A stretch of DNA of 64,000 nucleotides from Clostridia bacterium (GTDB lineage: Bacteria > Bacillota > Clostridia > Oscillospirales > CAG-272), in assembly GCA_017537175.1 (NCBI GenBank), contig JAFYLH010000014.1:42278-106277 (forward strand), in the 5' to 3' direction. Positions within the stretch are counted from its first letter, which is position 1. Each line of letters opens with the position of its first letter. A model generated the notes under the pieces. That model saw only the letters and a list, made by a program, of their open reading frames with translations. It made no database searches and had not been told where the DNA came from. The position numbers and the translations under genes were made by a program. Below are positions 44,311-52,574 of this stretch, piece after piece.

Positions 44311-44337
44311 AAAAGGTGTATATTTTATACACCTTTT
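44311..44337 (+). terminator. Terminator of the surface locus operon
   Basis: AAAAGGTGTATA, TTT loop, TATACACCTTTT. The 12-base stem is perfect and ends in T4 at 44334-44337, within an AT-rich context. Confidence 0.85.
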
Positions 44338-44371
44338 ATATAAATTTTATTGATATTTTTTCAAAAAACTA

Positions 44372-44400
44372 TTTACATTTCATTAACTGTATAGTATACT
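44372..44400 (+). promoter_or_regulatory. Sigma-A promoter of the 199-residue membrane protein gene
   Basis: TTTACA, 17 bases, TATACT, 30 bp before the ATG at 44431. Confidence 0.78.
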
Positions 44401-44430
44401 ATTGTTATAAATCATTTGAGGAGGTTTATT

Positions 44431-45030
44431 ATGGAACTTGCAGCTTGGGCTATTGGAGCAGTAATCGCTTTAATTATGTGTATACCTTTATTCTTAACTT
44501 ACATTGCAGTTTATGTACTTGAGGGTATTGCTTTCACTAAGCTATCTAAGATTAAGCCTGTTAAAAATATGTGTCTCGTATGGATTCCTTCGTATGTTGA
44601 GTATATTGGTAAAAAATATATTATGTCTCAATTTTCGGATGAAGCCGATTACCATATTTTCGGTAGATCTATTGTTTTCAAAAACAGACTTACACCCTTC
44701 TGGATATACTTTGTTTTACAGATCGTTATATTGGCTATGAGCTTGATCGTATCTTTGTTAGGCGCGATACCGATTCTTGGAATCATATTATTTGTTATAT
44801 ATCTTGTAATATCTGTTCCTTCTATGGTTGTTCTCACTATCATAGAATATGGATATTTCCGTGATATGCTTAATTATTTCCGACCCGGAAATACCGGCAA
44901 TGTTACAACAGCTGTTTTGGTTACAATTGCTAACATCGTAACTAATAGACTTGTTGGTGCTATTTATCTCATAGTTCTTTCTAAAAAGGCATCCAATGTT
45001 GTTGTTCTTGATGCCGAAGAGGAAATTTAA
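44431..45030 (+). CDS. Multispan membrane protein of unknown function
   Basis: The ATG at 44431 follows GAGGAGG. The 199-residue protein has about five hydrophobic segments (near 5-30, 88-110, 112-135, 136-150 and 165-185) and an Arg/Lys-containing loop after the first. A compact helix set (ILAMSLIVSLLGAIPILGII, LFVIYLVISVPSMVVLTIIE) dominates the middle. The tail is acidic (VVLDAEEEI). I do not recognise a family. It has its own promoter and terminator and sits between two lipoprotein genes of the surface locus, so it could be an independent insert or a membrane partner. Confidence 0.65.
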   Translation: MELAAWAIGAVIALIMCIPLFLTYIAVYVLEGIAFTKLSKIKPVKNMCLVWIPSYVEYIGKKYIMSQFSDEADYHIFGRSIVFKNRLTPFWIYFVLQIVILAMSLIVSLLGAIPILGIILFVIYLVISVPSMVVLTIIEYGYFRDMLNYFRPGNTGNVTTAVLVTIANIVTNRLVGAIYLIVLSKKASNVVVLDAEEEI

Positions 45031-45059
45031 TAGTATATAATTGATCTTATTTATAATGC

Positions 45060-45087
45060 AAGGTGTATGGGATATTCCATACACCTT
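45060..45087 (+). terminator. Terminator after the membrane protein gene
   Basis: AAGGTGTATGG and CCATACACCTT around a short loop, followed by an AT-rich T-containing stretch (ATTATTTTTAT). Confidence 0.8.
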
Positions 45088-45106
45088 ATTATTTTTATAT
45101 TTAATC

Positions 45107-45135
45107 TTGAAATTACTACAAAAATGTTGTATGAT
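45107..45135 (+). promoter_or_regulatory. Sigma-A promoter of the degenerate TlpA-like gene
   Basis: TTGAAA (45107-45112), 17 bases, TATGAT (45130-45135), 36 bp before the ATG. Confidence 0.72.
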
Positions 45136-45171
45136 ATTATAAATAAGTAAAATATTCAAGGAGTAATACCG

Positions 45172-46413
45172 ATGGAAAAAAAGAAGGTTATATCTATAAT
45201 CATAATTTGTGTTCTCGCGGCATTTATTGCGGGATCTGTATTATACTTTACTGTTTTTAAACAGGATGATACAAGTAAGTATGATATATTAAACGATGTA
45301 GCTACCAAGGAGTACAGTATCAATATCAAGACGGCAGGCAATATGCTGTTGTCGGATATCGATGTATTTGTATACTTTGATGATACCTACGATAAGCTTA
45401 TCGATTACAAAAAGACGGATAAGAACGGTAATGCTGTATTTACCATTCCGCAGTACGATAAGTATGTTGTTGTAGTTTCCGGAATTCCTGAGGGCTATGA
45501 TGTTGCCGATCACTATTCCTTTAACGGTGATATGACCGAAATAACAGTTACATCAAAGCTTATTGAAGGAAAGAATATCTATGATGGCTCATTTGCTATA
45601 GGCAATGTAATGTACGATTGGTCTCTTAATACAAGCGACGGTAAAGAGATCAGCATTTCTGAACTTCTTTCGGATAAGAAGATGCTTGTCATCGATTTTT
45701 GGTATAAAGAAGCCCACAGTATTGAGCAGTTAAATCTTCTCAACGATCTTTACAACCAATACAGTGACAGCGTAGAGGTATTAGCTTTAAATCCTGTAAA
45801 TACCGACGAAGAAATATCAGGCTTTAAAGTTGAAAACTCTCTTAATAAGTTTATGGAAAACAATACTGAAGCTATTGATACCGACAATGATACATTAAAC
45901 ATTATAGACGAGACTTCTTTGAATATTCATATGGCAAGCTGCTCTCGTAGAATATCCGCATTATTCGGTGTTTCAAGATGTCCCTCGATCGTGATCATTG
46001 ACAGATACGGAGTTGTATCGATGATCGAGGTCGGCACTGTTTACTCCGCTGATCAGTTAACCAAGGTATTTGATCACTATACAGCCGAGGAATATACTCA
46101 GAAAATATACCGTAACGGTATAACCGATTTTGTTTCTCAAGCTATGCCTTCGCCCAAGGTACTTGAGGTTGTTGCAAAGGATAAGGATAATGTAAAGATA
46201 CCCGGTGTCGAAATTAAGTACACCTCGGGTGAGATTACCTATACAGCAATTACCGACGAAGCCGGTGTAGCAAGATTTGATGTCACCACCAAATTAAATG
46301 ATACCCTTACCGTCCTTAACTGTCCTTCGGAATATAAGTACTCAGGTGCAGCCGAGATCATTCTTTCCGATGATATGTTTACTTATAATATCCTGTTTAC
46401 AAAAGCACAGTAA
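45172..46413 (+). CDS. TlpA-fold surface protein lacking the CXXC cysteines
   Basis: The 413-residue protein has an N-terminal membrane helix (about 5-25, VISIIIICVLAAFIAGSVLY) but no lipobox Cys. A beta domain follows (about 40-110: YSINIKTAGNMLLSDIDVFV to IPEGYD), closely like that of the 938-residue protein. The TlpA fold (about 135-305) keeps IDFWYKEAHSIEQLNLLNDL where relatives have CxxC; residues 181-184 are AHSI. The cis-Pro strand is RCPSIVIIDRYGVVS. The C-terminal beta domain (about 325-413: LEVVAKDKDNVKIPGVEIKY to EIILSDDMF) matches the small lipoprotein at 40615. It therefore looks like a redox-dead or binding-only paralogue. AAGGAG precedes the ATG, and it has its own promoter. 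Confidence 0.82.
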   Translation: MEKKKVISIIIICVLAAFIAGSVLYFTVFKQDDTSKYDILNDVATKEYSINIKTAGNMLLSDIDVFVYFDDTYDKLIDYKKTDKNGNAVFTIPQYDKYVVVVSGIPEGYDVADHYSFNGDMTEITVTSKLIEGKNIYDGSFAIGNVMYDWSLNTSDGKEISISELLSDKKMLVIDFWYKEAHSIEQLNLLNDLYNQYSDSVEVLALNPVNTDEEISGFKVENSLNKFMENNTEAIDTDNDTLNIIDETSLNIHMASCSRRISALFGVSRCPSIVIIDRYGVVSMIEVGTVYSADQLTKVFDHYTAEEYTQKIYRNGITDFVSQAMPSPKVLEVVAKDKDNVKIPGVEIKYTSGEITYTAITDEAGVARFDVTTKLNDTLTVLNCPSEYKYSGAAEIILSDDMFTYNILFTKAQ

Positions 46414-46418
46414 AAACC

Positions 46419-46444
46419 AAAGCCGAGGATAAAACCTCGGCTTT
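46419..46444. terminator. Bidirectional terminator before spoIVB
   Basis: AAAGCCGAGG, loop ATAAAA, CCTCGGCTTT, between the convergent TlpA-like and spoIVB genes. Confidence 0.88.
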
Positions 46445-46446
46445 AA

Positions 46447-47427
46447 TTATTGTGTCAGCATATTTTCGATAAATATACCGTAGCCTCTTTCAGGATCATC
46501 TACAAATACATGTGTAACAGCTCCAACCAACTTGTCATTCTGAATTATCGGACTACCTGACATTCCTTGTACTATACCGCCTGTTTTACACATAAGATCA
46601 TCATCTGTAACCCTTATCACAAAATTTTTGGTACTGTCCTTAGTGTTGTTTATTTTCTCTATTGTGATCTCATATTGGCAAATAATATTGTTGTCAAGTG
46701 TACATAATATAGATGCAGGGCCCTCGCAGACATTATCCTTTGAAGCAATTACGGCAGTATTGCCAAGATCGGATATATCATTGAATTTTCCAAACACACC
46801 CGAAATTGTATTTTTTGATAGATTTCCGTTTTTATCGGTCAGTATTCCTATAAGCTGTCCGGGATGTCCTGATATACTTTCCTGTACCCCTGTCAAGGTT
46901 ACATCGGTCGTTATACCGTTACGCATTGTCATAAGCTCTCCTGTGTCCGCATCACAAACACCGTGTCCAAGACCCGCAAAGCTTCCGTTATCTTCAACAT
47001 AGGTTACCGTACCTATACCCGAGGTGCCGTCCTTTAGCCACAACCCGATCTTGTAGATACCCTCGCTCAAGGAACGTACGGGAGTAATTGTGCTTTCCAT
47101 TTGTCTACCGCTTCGTGTAAATACTATCTCCAAAGGCTTACCCTCGGATATTTTCAGGCTGTCAAGAATATCATTTACATTTGATACCGTCTTTGAATCA
47201 AATTTTGTAATTATATCACCTTTTTTGATCCCCGCAATATCTCCCGGTGAGGTGTTACCCAACTCAGCATCAACCTGTGATACTCCGCAGACCAGCACTC
47301 CGTCTGTATATAACTGTATACCAAATGCCATTCCTCCCACATACACCTCATCGCCCACCGATGCGGCATAGCAGGGAAACACCAGAACGCATACTGCAAC
47401 AACAAATACAGCAATTCTTTTTATCAT
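46447..47427 (-). CDS. spoIVB: SpoIVB-type sporulation serine peptidase
   Basis: The 326-residue protein has a signal sequence or anchor helix (MIKRIAVFVVAVCVLVFPCY). A PDZ domain covers about 30-110 (VGGMAFGIQLYTDGVLVCGV, SPGDIAGIKKGDIITKF). The S55 peptidase domain has the catalytic His in FAGLGHGVCDADTGELM and the Ser in IVQGMSGSPIIQNDKLVGAV. This is the standard SpoIVB order. SpoIVB is exported from the forespore and triggers SpoIVFB processing of pro-sigma-K. It is somewhat shorter than the roughly 425-residue B. subtilis protein. AAAGGAGG lies eight bases before the ATG. The gene stands alone, away from recN, its common neighbour. Confidence 0.92.
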   Translation of the reverse strand: MIKRIAVFVVAVCVLVFPCYAASVGDEVYVGGMAFGIQLYTDGVLVCGVSQVDAELGNTSPGDIAGIKKGDIITKFDSKTVSNVNDILDSLKISEGKPLEIVFTRSGRQMESTITPVRSLSEGIYKIGLWLKDGTSGIGTVTYVEDNGSFAGLGHGVCDADTGELMTMRNGITTDVTLTGVQESISGHPGQLIGILTDKNGNLSKNTISGVFGKFNDISDLGNTAVIASKDNVCEGPASILCTLDNNIICQYEITIEKINNTKDSTKNFVIRVTDDDLMCKTGGIVQGMSGSPIIQNDKLVGAVTHVFVDDPERGYGIFIENMLTQ

Positions 47428-47469
47428 ATTTTCGCCTCCTTTCTATATTAATTTGTGCCGTAATAAGAT

Positions 47470-47497
47470 TAAAATGTATAGGAATATTGACCATACA
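47470..47497 (-). promoter_or_regulatory. Possible sigma-G/F-type promoter of spoIVB
   Basis: On the minus strand TGTATG (47497-47492), 15 bases, CATTTTA (47476-47470). The -10 fits the sigma-G CATWHTA pattern and the -35 ends in GTATG, but the spacer is shorter than the usual 17-18, so this is tentative. Confidence 0.35.
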
Positions 47498-47558
47498 TCT
47501 AATTAACTGTATATAAAAAAATTTACAAAATAAAGATGTAAATATAAGTGATATATGA

Positions 47559-47564
47559 TATAAT
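47559..47564 (+). promoter_or_regulatory. Likely -10 of the corrinoid protein gene
   Basis: TATAAT lies 31 bp before the ATG at 47595; only a weak -35 (ATGTAA at 47536-47541) is 17 bases upstream. The rest of the 167-bp divergent gap shows no other clear element. Confidence 0.45.
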
Positions 47565-47594
47565 GTTTATATATTTATTTTGGAGGTCATTTTG

Positions 47595-48230
47595 ATGTCT
47601 ATAATTAACGTAATTTCCGAAAAGCTTCAGGCTGGTGCCGCAAAAGAAATGAAGGTCCTTGTTCCCAAGGCGCTTGAAGAAGGCTTCAGCGCAAAGGAGA
47701 TCCTTGAGGACGGTCTTCTTGCAGGTATGAGCGTTGTTGGCGAAAAGTTTAAAAATAATGAGGTTTATGTACCCGAGGTTCTTGTTGCCGCAAGAGCAAT
47801 GAAGATCGGCTCCAATCTCCTTAAGCCCTATCTTGTTTCTGATGATGTTCAGCCTCAGGGCAAGGTTGTTATCGGTACTGTTGCAGGTGATATGCACGAC
47901 ATCGGTAAGAATCTTGTTGCTATGATGCTGGAGGGCAAGGGTCTTGAGGTTATCGACCTTGGTGTCGATGTAGCTGTTGATGATTTTGTAAATACCGCTA
48001 TTAACGAAAACTGCCGTGTTATCTGTCTTTCTGCACTTCTTACCACAACTATGCCTGTTATGAAGGATATAGTTAAGGCTTGTGAGGATGCAGGCATCCG
48101 TGATAAGGTTAAGATCATGATAGGCGGTGCTCCCGTTACACAGGGCTACTGTGATGAGATAGGTGCCGACTGCTTTACACCCGATGCTGCTACTGCAGCT
48201 GATGCAGCGCTTGCATTCTGTAAGGAGTAA
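47595..48230 (+). CDS. Corrinoid (B12-binding) protein of a methyltransferase system
   Basis: The start is ATG 47595, after GGAGG. The 211-residue protein has an N-terminal four-helix cap (about 1-85: VLVPKALEEGFSAKEILEDG, YVPEVLVAARAMKIG) and a Rossmann B12 domain. The cobalt-ligand motif is GTVAGDMHDIGKNLVAMMLE (DxHxxG), followed by SALLTTTMPVMKD and GGAPVTQGYCDEIGADCFTP. It matches MtbC/MtaC/MttC-type cognate corrinoid proteins, which carry a methyl group between a substrate methyltransferase and another acceptor. No methyltransferase or corrinoid-activating ATPase is encoded in the window, and the next gene (pepD) is 3 bp away, so the partner must be elsewhere. Confidence 0.9.
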   Translation: MSIINVISEKLQAGAAKEMKVLVPKALEEGFSAKEILEDGLLAGMSVVGEKFKNNEVYVPEVLVAARAMKIGSNLLKPYLVSDDVQPQGKVVIGTVAGDMHDIGKNLVAMMLEGKGLEVIDLGVDVAVDDFVNTAINENCRVICLSALLTTTMPVMKDIVKACEDAGIRDKVKIMIGGAPVTQGYCDEIGADCFTPDAATAADAALAFCKE

Positions 48231-48233
48231 ACA

Positions 48234-49676
48234 ATGGATTACATACTTGAAAATCTTGAGCCTAAGGCTGTTTTCAAGTACTTTGAAGAAATATCCCGCA
48301 TCCCCCGTGGATCCGGCAATGAGACAGCGGTAGTAGATTATATTGCCGCTGTTGCTTCTTCTTACGGACTTGAATACAGAAGAGATGATGCTGAAAATAT
48401 TTTAGTACGACGCAAGGCAGATATCGGCAGAGAGGACGCACCCTGTGTGATCCTCCAGGGACATACCGATATGGTATGCCAGTGTAATGCCGATACCAAG
48501 CACGATTTTGAAAAGGATCCTCTTGATCTTTATATAGACAACGGATTTATCAAGGCAAGGGGAACTACTCTCGGCGGTGATGACGGCATAGCCTGTGCAT
48601 ATATGCTGGCTCTGCTTACCTCAGAGGATCTTGATCTTCCCGAGCTGGAATGTCTCTTTACCTCCTGCGAAGAGGTTGGTATGAACGGAGCTATCGCCTT
48701 CGATTATTCTGACATTAAATCCCGTCTTATGATAAATCTTGATTCAGAGGATGAGGGTGTGTGCGTTGTAAGCTGTGCAGGCGGTGTGAGAGCAGAGCTT
48801 AGCTTTACTTCTGAGGCTATCGAAGAAAAGAACAAGCTTATGCGCATCGAAATTAAAGGTCTTTGCGGTGGACATTCCGGTGTTGATATAAACGCAGGTC
48901 ACGAAAATGCCATTATACTGATGACAGAGCTTCTCGGTATGATGTACAGCCACGAGCCCTTTAATCTTGTAAGCCTTAACGGCGGCACAAAGGATAATGC
49001 CATCCCCCGCGAAGCTGTGTCAGTAATAGCTTCCCCCGATCCTGACATTTATAAAAGCATTATTACAGAGTTTATAAACGAAAAGAAAAAAATCCTTTCC
49101 AAGGATGAAAAAGGATTCAAGATTCACACATCAAAAAACAGACATGTGGGTAATATGTTTACCTTTGCTGATACATCAAGAATAATATCAGCTGTTTTAA
49201 GCGTTCCTAACGGTGTTATCCGTATGTCACAGCATATAGAGGGGCTTGTAGAAACATCCTCTAATATCGGCATTATTTGTGCCGAGAACGGACATTATAC
49301 CTCGGTTCACCTGATCCGTTCTTCAAATGAATATTCAATAGATATGACAATTCATAAAATACGAGTTATAGCAAAGCTCTGCTCCTGTGAAGTGGTAACA
49401 AGGGACAGATATCCCGGATGGGAGTATAAAGCCGACTCAAAGCTCAGAGAGCTGTACGTCAAGCATTATGAAGAGCAGTACGGCAGTAAGCCCGTGACCG
49501 AGGCTATACACGCAGGTCTTGAGTGCGGTCTGATATCCTCGCGTCTCCCCGGTATAGATATCATATCCATCGGTCCCGATCTTCACGATATTCATTCTCC
49601 CGACGAAAGAATGGATATTGCATCGGTAGAGCGCACCTGGAAATTGTTATGTAATATGTTAAAAGCCATCGGTTAA
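48234..49676 (+). CDS. pepD: Aminoacyl-histidine dipeptidase (M20 peptidase D)
   Basis: The 480-residue protein matches PepD in length and text. It begins LEPKAVFKYFEEISRIPRGS, has the metal motif ILQGHTDMVCQ, GGDDGIACAYMLAL with the bridging Asp, FTSCEEVGMNGA with the catalytic Glu, and a lid domain with CGGHSGVDINAGHENA. It ends IDIISIGPDLHDIHSPDE with the last His. It is a cytosolic dizinc dipeptidase that hydrolyses Xaa-His and other dipeptides. It follows the corrinoid gene by 3 bp and ends in a perfect palindrome shared with the convergent ybaK-like gene. Confidence 0.93.
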   Translation: MDYILENLEPKAVFKYFEEISRIPRGSGNETAVVDYIAAVASSYGLEYRRDDAENILVRRKADIGREDAPCVILQGHTDMVCQCNADTKHDFEKDPLDLYIDNGFIKARGTTLGGDDGIACAYMLALLTSEDLDLPELECLFTSCEEVGMNGAIAFDYSDIKSRLMINLDSEDEGVCVVSCAGGVRAELSFTSEAIEEKNKLMRIEIKGLCGGHSGVDINAGHENAIILMTELLGMMYSHEPFNLVSLNGGTKDNAIPREAVSVIASPDPDIYKSIITEFINEKKKILSKDEKGFKIHTSKNRHVGNMFTFADTSRIISAVLSVPNGVIRMSQHIEGLVETSSNIGIICAENGHYTSVHLIRSSNEYSIDMTIHKIRVIAKLCSCEVVTRDRYPGWEYKADSKLRELYVKHYEEQYGSKPVTEAIHAGLECGLISSRLPGIDIISIGPDLHDIHSPDERMDIASVERTWKLLCNMLKAIG

Positions 49677-49688
49677 CCGATGGCTTTT
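49661..49688. terminator. Perfect 28-bp palindromic terminator spanning two stop codons
   Basis: AAAAGCCATCGGTT is followed directly by its exact complement. The stop of pepD (49674-49676) and that of the convergent gene (49673-49675) both lie at its centre and overlap by two bases. Confidence 0.85.
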
Positions 49689-50143
49689 GATACATCTATC
49701 CATTTTTTGAAATTTGAATACTTTTCAAGCTCGGGTATTGTAAGCTCAATTGCGCTGTTTGCACTTCCTGCAGCAGGGAACACGGTCTCAAATCTTTTAA
49801 GCGATTCATCCAGATACACATCTATACCGTCGTTAATGCCAAAAGGACAAACACCACCGACACCGTGGCCGATGACAGCTTCAACATCATCAAAGGATAT
49901 CATCTTAGCCTTGGTGTGAAATTCGGCCTTGTATTTAGGATTGTCGATTTTGACATCCCCTGCAAGCAGTATAAGAATAGGCTGCTCACCTACCATAAAT
50001 GACATTGTTTTTGCGATTCTTTCGGGAGCGGTACCCACAGCCTGTGCCGCAAGCTCAACGGTTGCGCTTGATACATCAAATTCGAGTATTTTGTTATCTA
50101 TACCAAACTCTTTAAAATATTCTCTTACCTTTTCAATTGACAT
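49673..50143 (-). CDS. YbaK/EbsC-family aminoacyl-tRNA deacylase
   Basis: The 156-residue protein matches the YbaK/EbsC fold: SSATVELAAQAVGTAPERIA, KTMSFMVGEQPILILLAGD, KAKMISFDDVEAVIGHGVGG, then the family block VCPFGINDGIDVYLDESL and FPAAGSANSAIELT. Members clear misacylated tRNA, often Cys-tRNA-Pro, or edit related errors in the cytosol. AGGAG precedes the ATG. The two convergent proteins at this junction both end in KAIG because they read the two strands of one palindrome. Confidence 0.9.
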   Translation of the reverse strand: MSIEKVREYFKEFGIDNKILEFDVSSATVELAAQAVGTAPERIAKTMSFMVGEQPILILLAGDVKIDNPKYKAEFHTKAKMISFDDVEAVIGHGVGGVCPFGINDGIDVYLDESLKRFETVFPAAGSANSAIELTIPELEKYSNFKKWIDVSKAIG

Positions 50144-50160
50144 TTTATTCTCCTATAATA

Positions 50161-50185
50161 AACAAGCGGGTATGACCCGCTTGTT
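50161..50185. terminator. Terminator downstream of the Na/Pi cotransporter gene
   Basis: AACAAGCGGG, loop TATGA, CCCGCTTGTT. On the minus strand it directly follows the cotransporter stop. Confidence 0.85.
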
Positions 50186-50186
50186 T

Positions 50187-51968
50187 TTAGTTAAGCTTAT
50201 ACTTAAGTGCGTATTCCTTATATTTTGCCTTGAACTCTTCGTTGTCAATGGACTTAACGGTATGCAGATATTCGTGCGTATCGTAGGCGTCCTGATCGAC
50301 CTCGATCATTGTAACGGCAATATTTGAACAGTGGTCCGAAACTCTCTCAAAGTTAGTCAGCATATCGTTAAGTACAAATCCATGCTCGATGGTACACTCA
50401 CCCACCTTAAGTCTGGAGATATGTCTTGACTTGATAGAGCTTATAATATTGTCAATTACCTGCTCAAGAGCCTCAACATTGCTTGCAGCTGCAATATCTG
50501 CGTTTATGTATGCTTCAACAGTCATAGCAATAATGTCGTTAAGTGCTCTGCGTGCTATTGCAAGATCAGCATTGGCCTCAGGGGTAAAGTTGATCTTCTT
50601 TACGTGCATTTCCTGAGCAACCTTGATGAGGTTAACCGCATGGTCGCCAAGTCTTTCAAAATCGCCGATAGAGTGGAGCATCTTGGAAACCTCTGCATTA
50701 TCCTTATCTGACATCTCATTTTTGGAGAGCTTAACAAGGAATGTGCCCAGCTTATCCTCATATATATCGATATCATCCTCGATCTTTATGATATCGTTGG
50801 CTCTGCGCTCGTCATAGTTACCGCAAAGGTTGATAGCGGAAATGATGCAGGTCTCTGCCTTGCTTGCCATTTCGATACAACGATGTGTACATTCCTGTAT
50901 AGCAAAGGCGGGAGTGTTAAGAAGTCTGTTGTCGATAAATTCGTAATGCTCTTCAACGCCCTTCTTATCCTTGATAACAATATTCGCAAGCTTGACAAGA
51001 AGATTACGGAAGGGAAGAAGCAGAAGCGTGGTGAACACATTGAATATGGAGTGGCATATTGCAATACCAAATGCGTTAATGTTTATATCAAGATACTGTT
51101 CAAAAAAGAAGGAGGCGGGGATGTACAAAACCAGTACAACAACCGTACCTATCACATTGAACATAATGTGTATAAAGGCAACGCGCTTAGCGTTCTTATT
51201 AACACCGATACTGGAGATAAGTGATGTTACGCAAGTACCGATATTCTGACCCATAATTATCGGTATAGCAACAGCATAGGTAATAGGAGTGGTGGTAAAA
51301 GCCATCGCGATAGCGAGGTTCTGGAGGATTGCTACTGATGCAGCGGAGCTCTGGATCACACCTGTAAATACCGCACCTACAATTACACCGATAAGAGGAA
51401 TAGAAAGGAAGCCAAGGATCGGCTTAAAGGATTCGGGATTATTCTCTGCAAATTCAGCAATAGGCTCCATTGCATCGCCCATAAGGTTCATACCGAACAT
51501 AAGAACGCCAAAGCCAAGGAGTATATTACCGATATCCTTTTTCTTGGTGCTCTTTGACATCATTGTAAGAAGAATACCGATAAACGCCAGCAGAGGAGAG
51601 AAGGAGGAGGGCTTTAATAAAGCAGTAAAGCCGTCATCACCAAGACCCGCAAGAGAAGTAAGCCAGGCAGTAAGGGTTGTACCGATATTTGAACCCATAA
51701 TAACACCAACGGTGCTTCCAAGGCTCATTATACCTGAGTTTACAAGACCTACCAGCATTACAGTCAATGCAGATGAAGACTGAATAGCAATAGTGATACC
51801 TGCACCAAGCGCAAGGCTTTTAAATATGTTATTTGTAGCCTTGTTCAATGTGGACTGTAGCTTACCGCCGGAGAGCTTTTCAAGACCCGAGGACATTACA
51901 TTCATACCAAACAGGAAGAACGCAAGACCGCCCAACAGCATAAATGTTTGAATGAGAATTGGTATCAT
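50187..51968 (-). CDS. Na/phosphate cotransporter family protein with PhoU-like domain
   Basis: The 593-residue protein has a membrane part (about 1-320) with the two inverted QSS repeats of the NptA/PNaS family: AIQSSSALTVMLVGLVNSG with GSNIGTTLTAWL, and VIQSSAASVAILQNLA with GQNIGTCVTSL. The cytosolic part (about 350-590) is PhoU-like, with ERLGDHAVNL and DMLTNFERVSDHCSNIAV. It probably imports phosphate with sodium. GAGGAG precedes the ATG, and it is monocistronic. No Pho box could be recognised in the 100-bp gap upstream. Confidence 0.92.
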   Translation of the reverse strand: MIPILIQTFMLLGGLAFFLFGMNVMSSGLEKLSGGKLQSTLNKATNNIFKSLALGAGITIAIQSSSALTVMLVGLVNSGIMSLGSTVGVIMGSNIGTTLTAWLTSLAGLGDDGFTALLKPSSFSPLLAFIGILLTMMSKSTKKKDIGNILLGFGVLMFGMNLMGDAMEPIAEFAENNPESFKPILGFLSIPLIGVIVGAVFTGVIQSSAASVAILQNLAIAMAFTTTPITYAVAIPIIMGQNIGTCVTSLISSIGVNKNAKRVAFIHIMFNVIGTVVVLVLYIPASFFFEQYLDININAFGIAICHSIFNVFTTLLLLPFRNLLVKLANIVIKDKKGVEEHYEFIDNRLLNTPAFAIQECTHRCIEMASKAETCIISAINLCGNYDERRANDIIKIEDDIDIYEDKLGTFLVKLSKNEMSDKDNAEVSKMLHSIGDFERLGDHAVNLIKVAQEMHVKKINFTPEANADLAIARRALNDIIAMTVEAYINADIAAASNVEALEQVIDNIISSIKSRHISRLKVGECTIEHGFVLNDMLTNFERVSDHCSNIAVTMIEVDQDAYDTHEYLHTVKSIDNEEFKAKYKEYALKYKLN

Positions 51969-52040
51969 TTTGTACTCCTCACAATTTATAAATTAAATCA
52001 TAATAATTATACAATATTATTTAAATTTTGGCAATAGTAA

Positions 52041-52066
52041 AAGCAGTTTTTAAATTAAAACTGCTT
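52041..52066. terminator. Terminator after bioY
   Basis: AAGCAGTTTT, loop TAAATT, AAAACTGCTT, with T-rich flanks on both strands. Confidence 0.8.
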
Positions 52067-52070
52067 ATTT

Positions 52071-52574
52071 TTACATTTTATTCTTAATTATTTTAGGTGA
52101 TATAGTTATAGAAAGTATTATCTTAATAATATCAAATGGTAAAAAGGGCAATATGCAAATACTGAGCATTGTTTTGAAGCTGCAGTCTGTATTTATTAAG
52201 TATCCCGTGCAACCGCATATATAGAGTATTACCGTACCTGCAATAATACCCCAGACAAAGCCTTTTTTTGATCTTTTGAACAATGCTATACATACTGTAA
52301 GAGGTATATATCCCAATATAAATCCTCCACCGGGACCGAGTATATGCGTTACACCACCCGAAAAGCCGGAAAACACAGTTAAACCCAACATTCCTATAAA
52401 TATATACAGAATTACGCTAACAACAGATATATAAGGTCTTGTCACAGCGGCAACTATATATATTACAAGAGTAGAAAGAGTTAACGGAATACCCCCGACA
52501 GGTATTGCAATAGGTGATATAACACATAAAATAGCGGTTATGACTCCGCAAATAACTGTATCCTTAGTTTTCAT
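52071..52574 (-). CDS. bioY: BioY-type biotin transporter (ECF substrate-binding subunit)
   Basis: The 167-residue membrane protein has about six helices and the BioY core: [39 protein letters not shown], and [20 protein letters not shown] with the conserved Gly-rich turn. BioY binds and imports biotin, alone or with the EcfAT module (not encoded here). Its start codon lies 11 bp inside the end of glpK, so translation is coupled; that is an odd partner for a biotin transporter. No BirA operator is needed or seen because the gene is internal. Confidence 0.88.
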   Translation of the reverse strand: MKTKDTVICGVITAILCVISPIAIPVGGIPLTLSTLVIYIVAAVTRPYISVVSVILYIFIGMLGLTVFSGFSGGVTHILGPGGGFILGYIPLTVCIALFKRSKKGFVWGIIAGTVILYICGCTGYLINTDCSFKTMLSICILPFLPFDIIKIILSITISPKIIKNKM

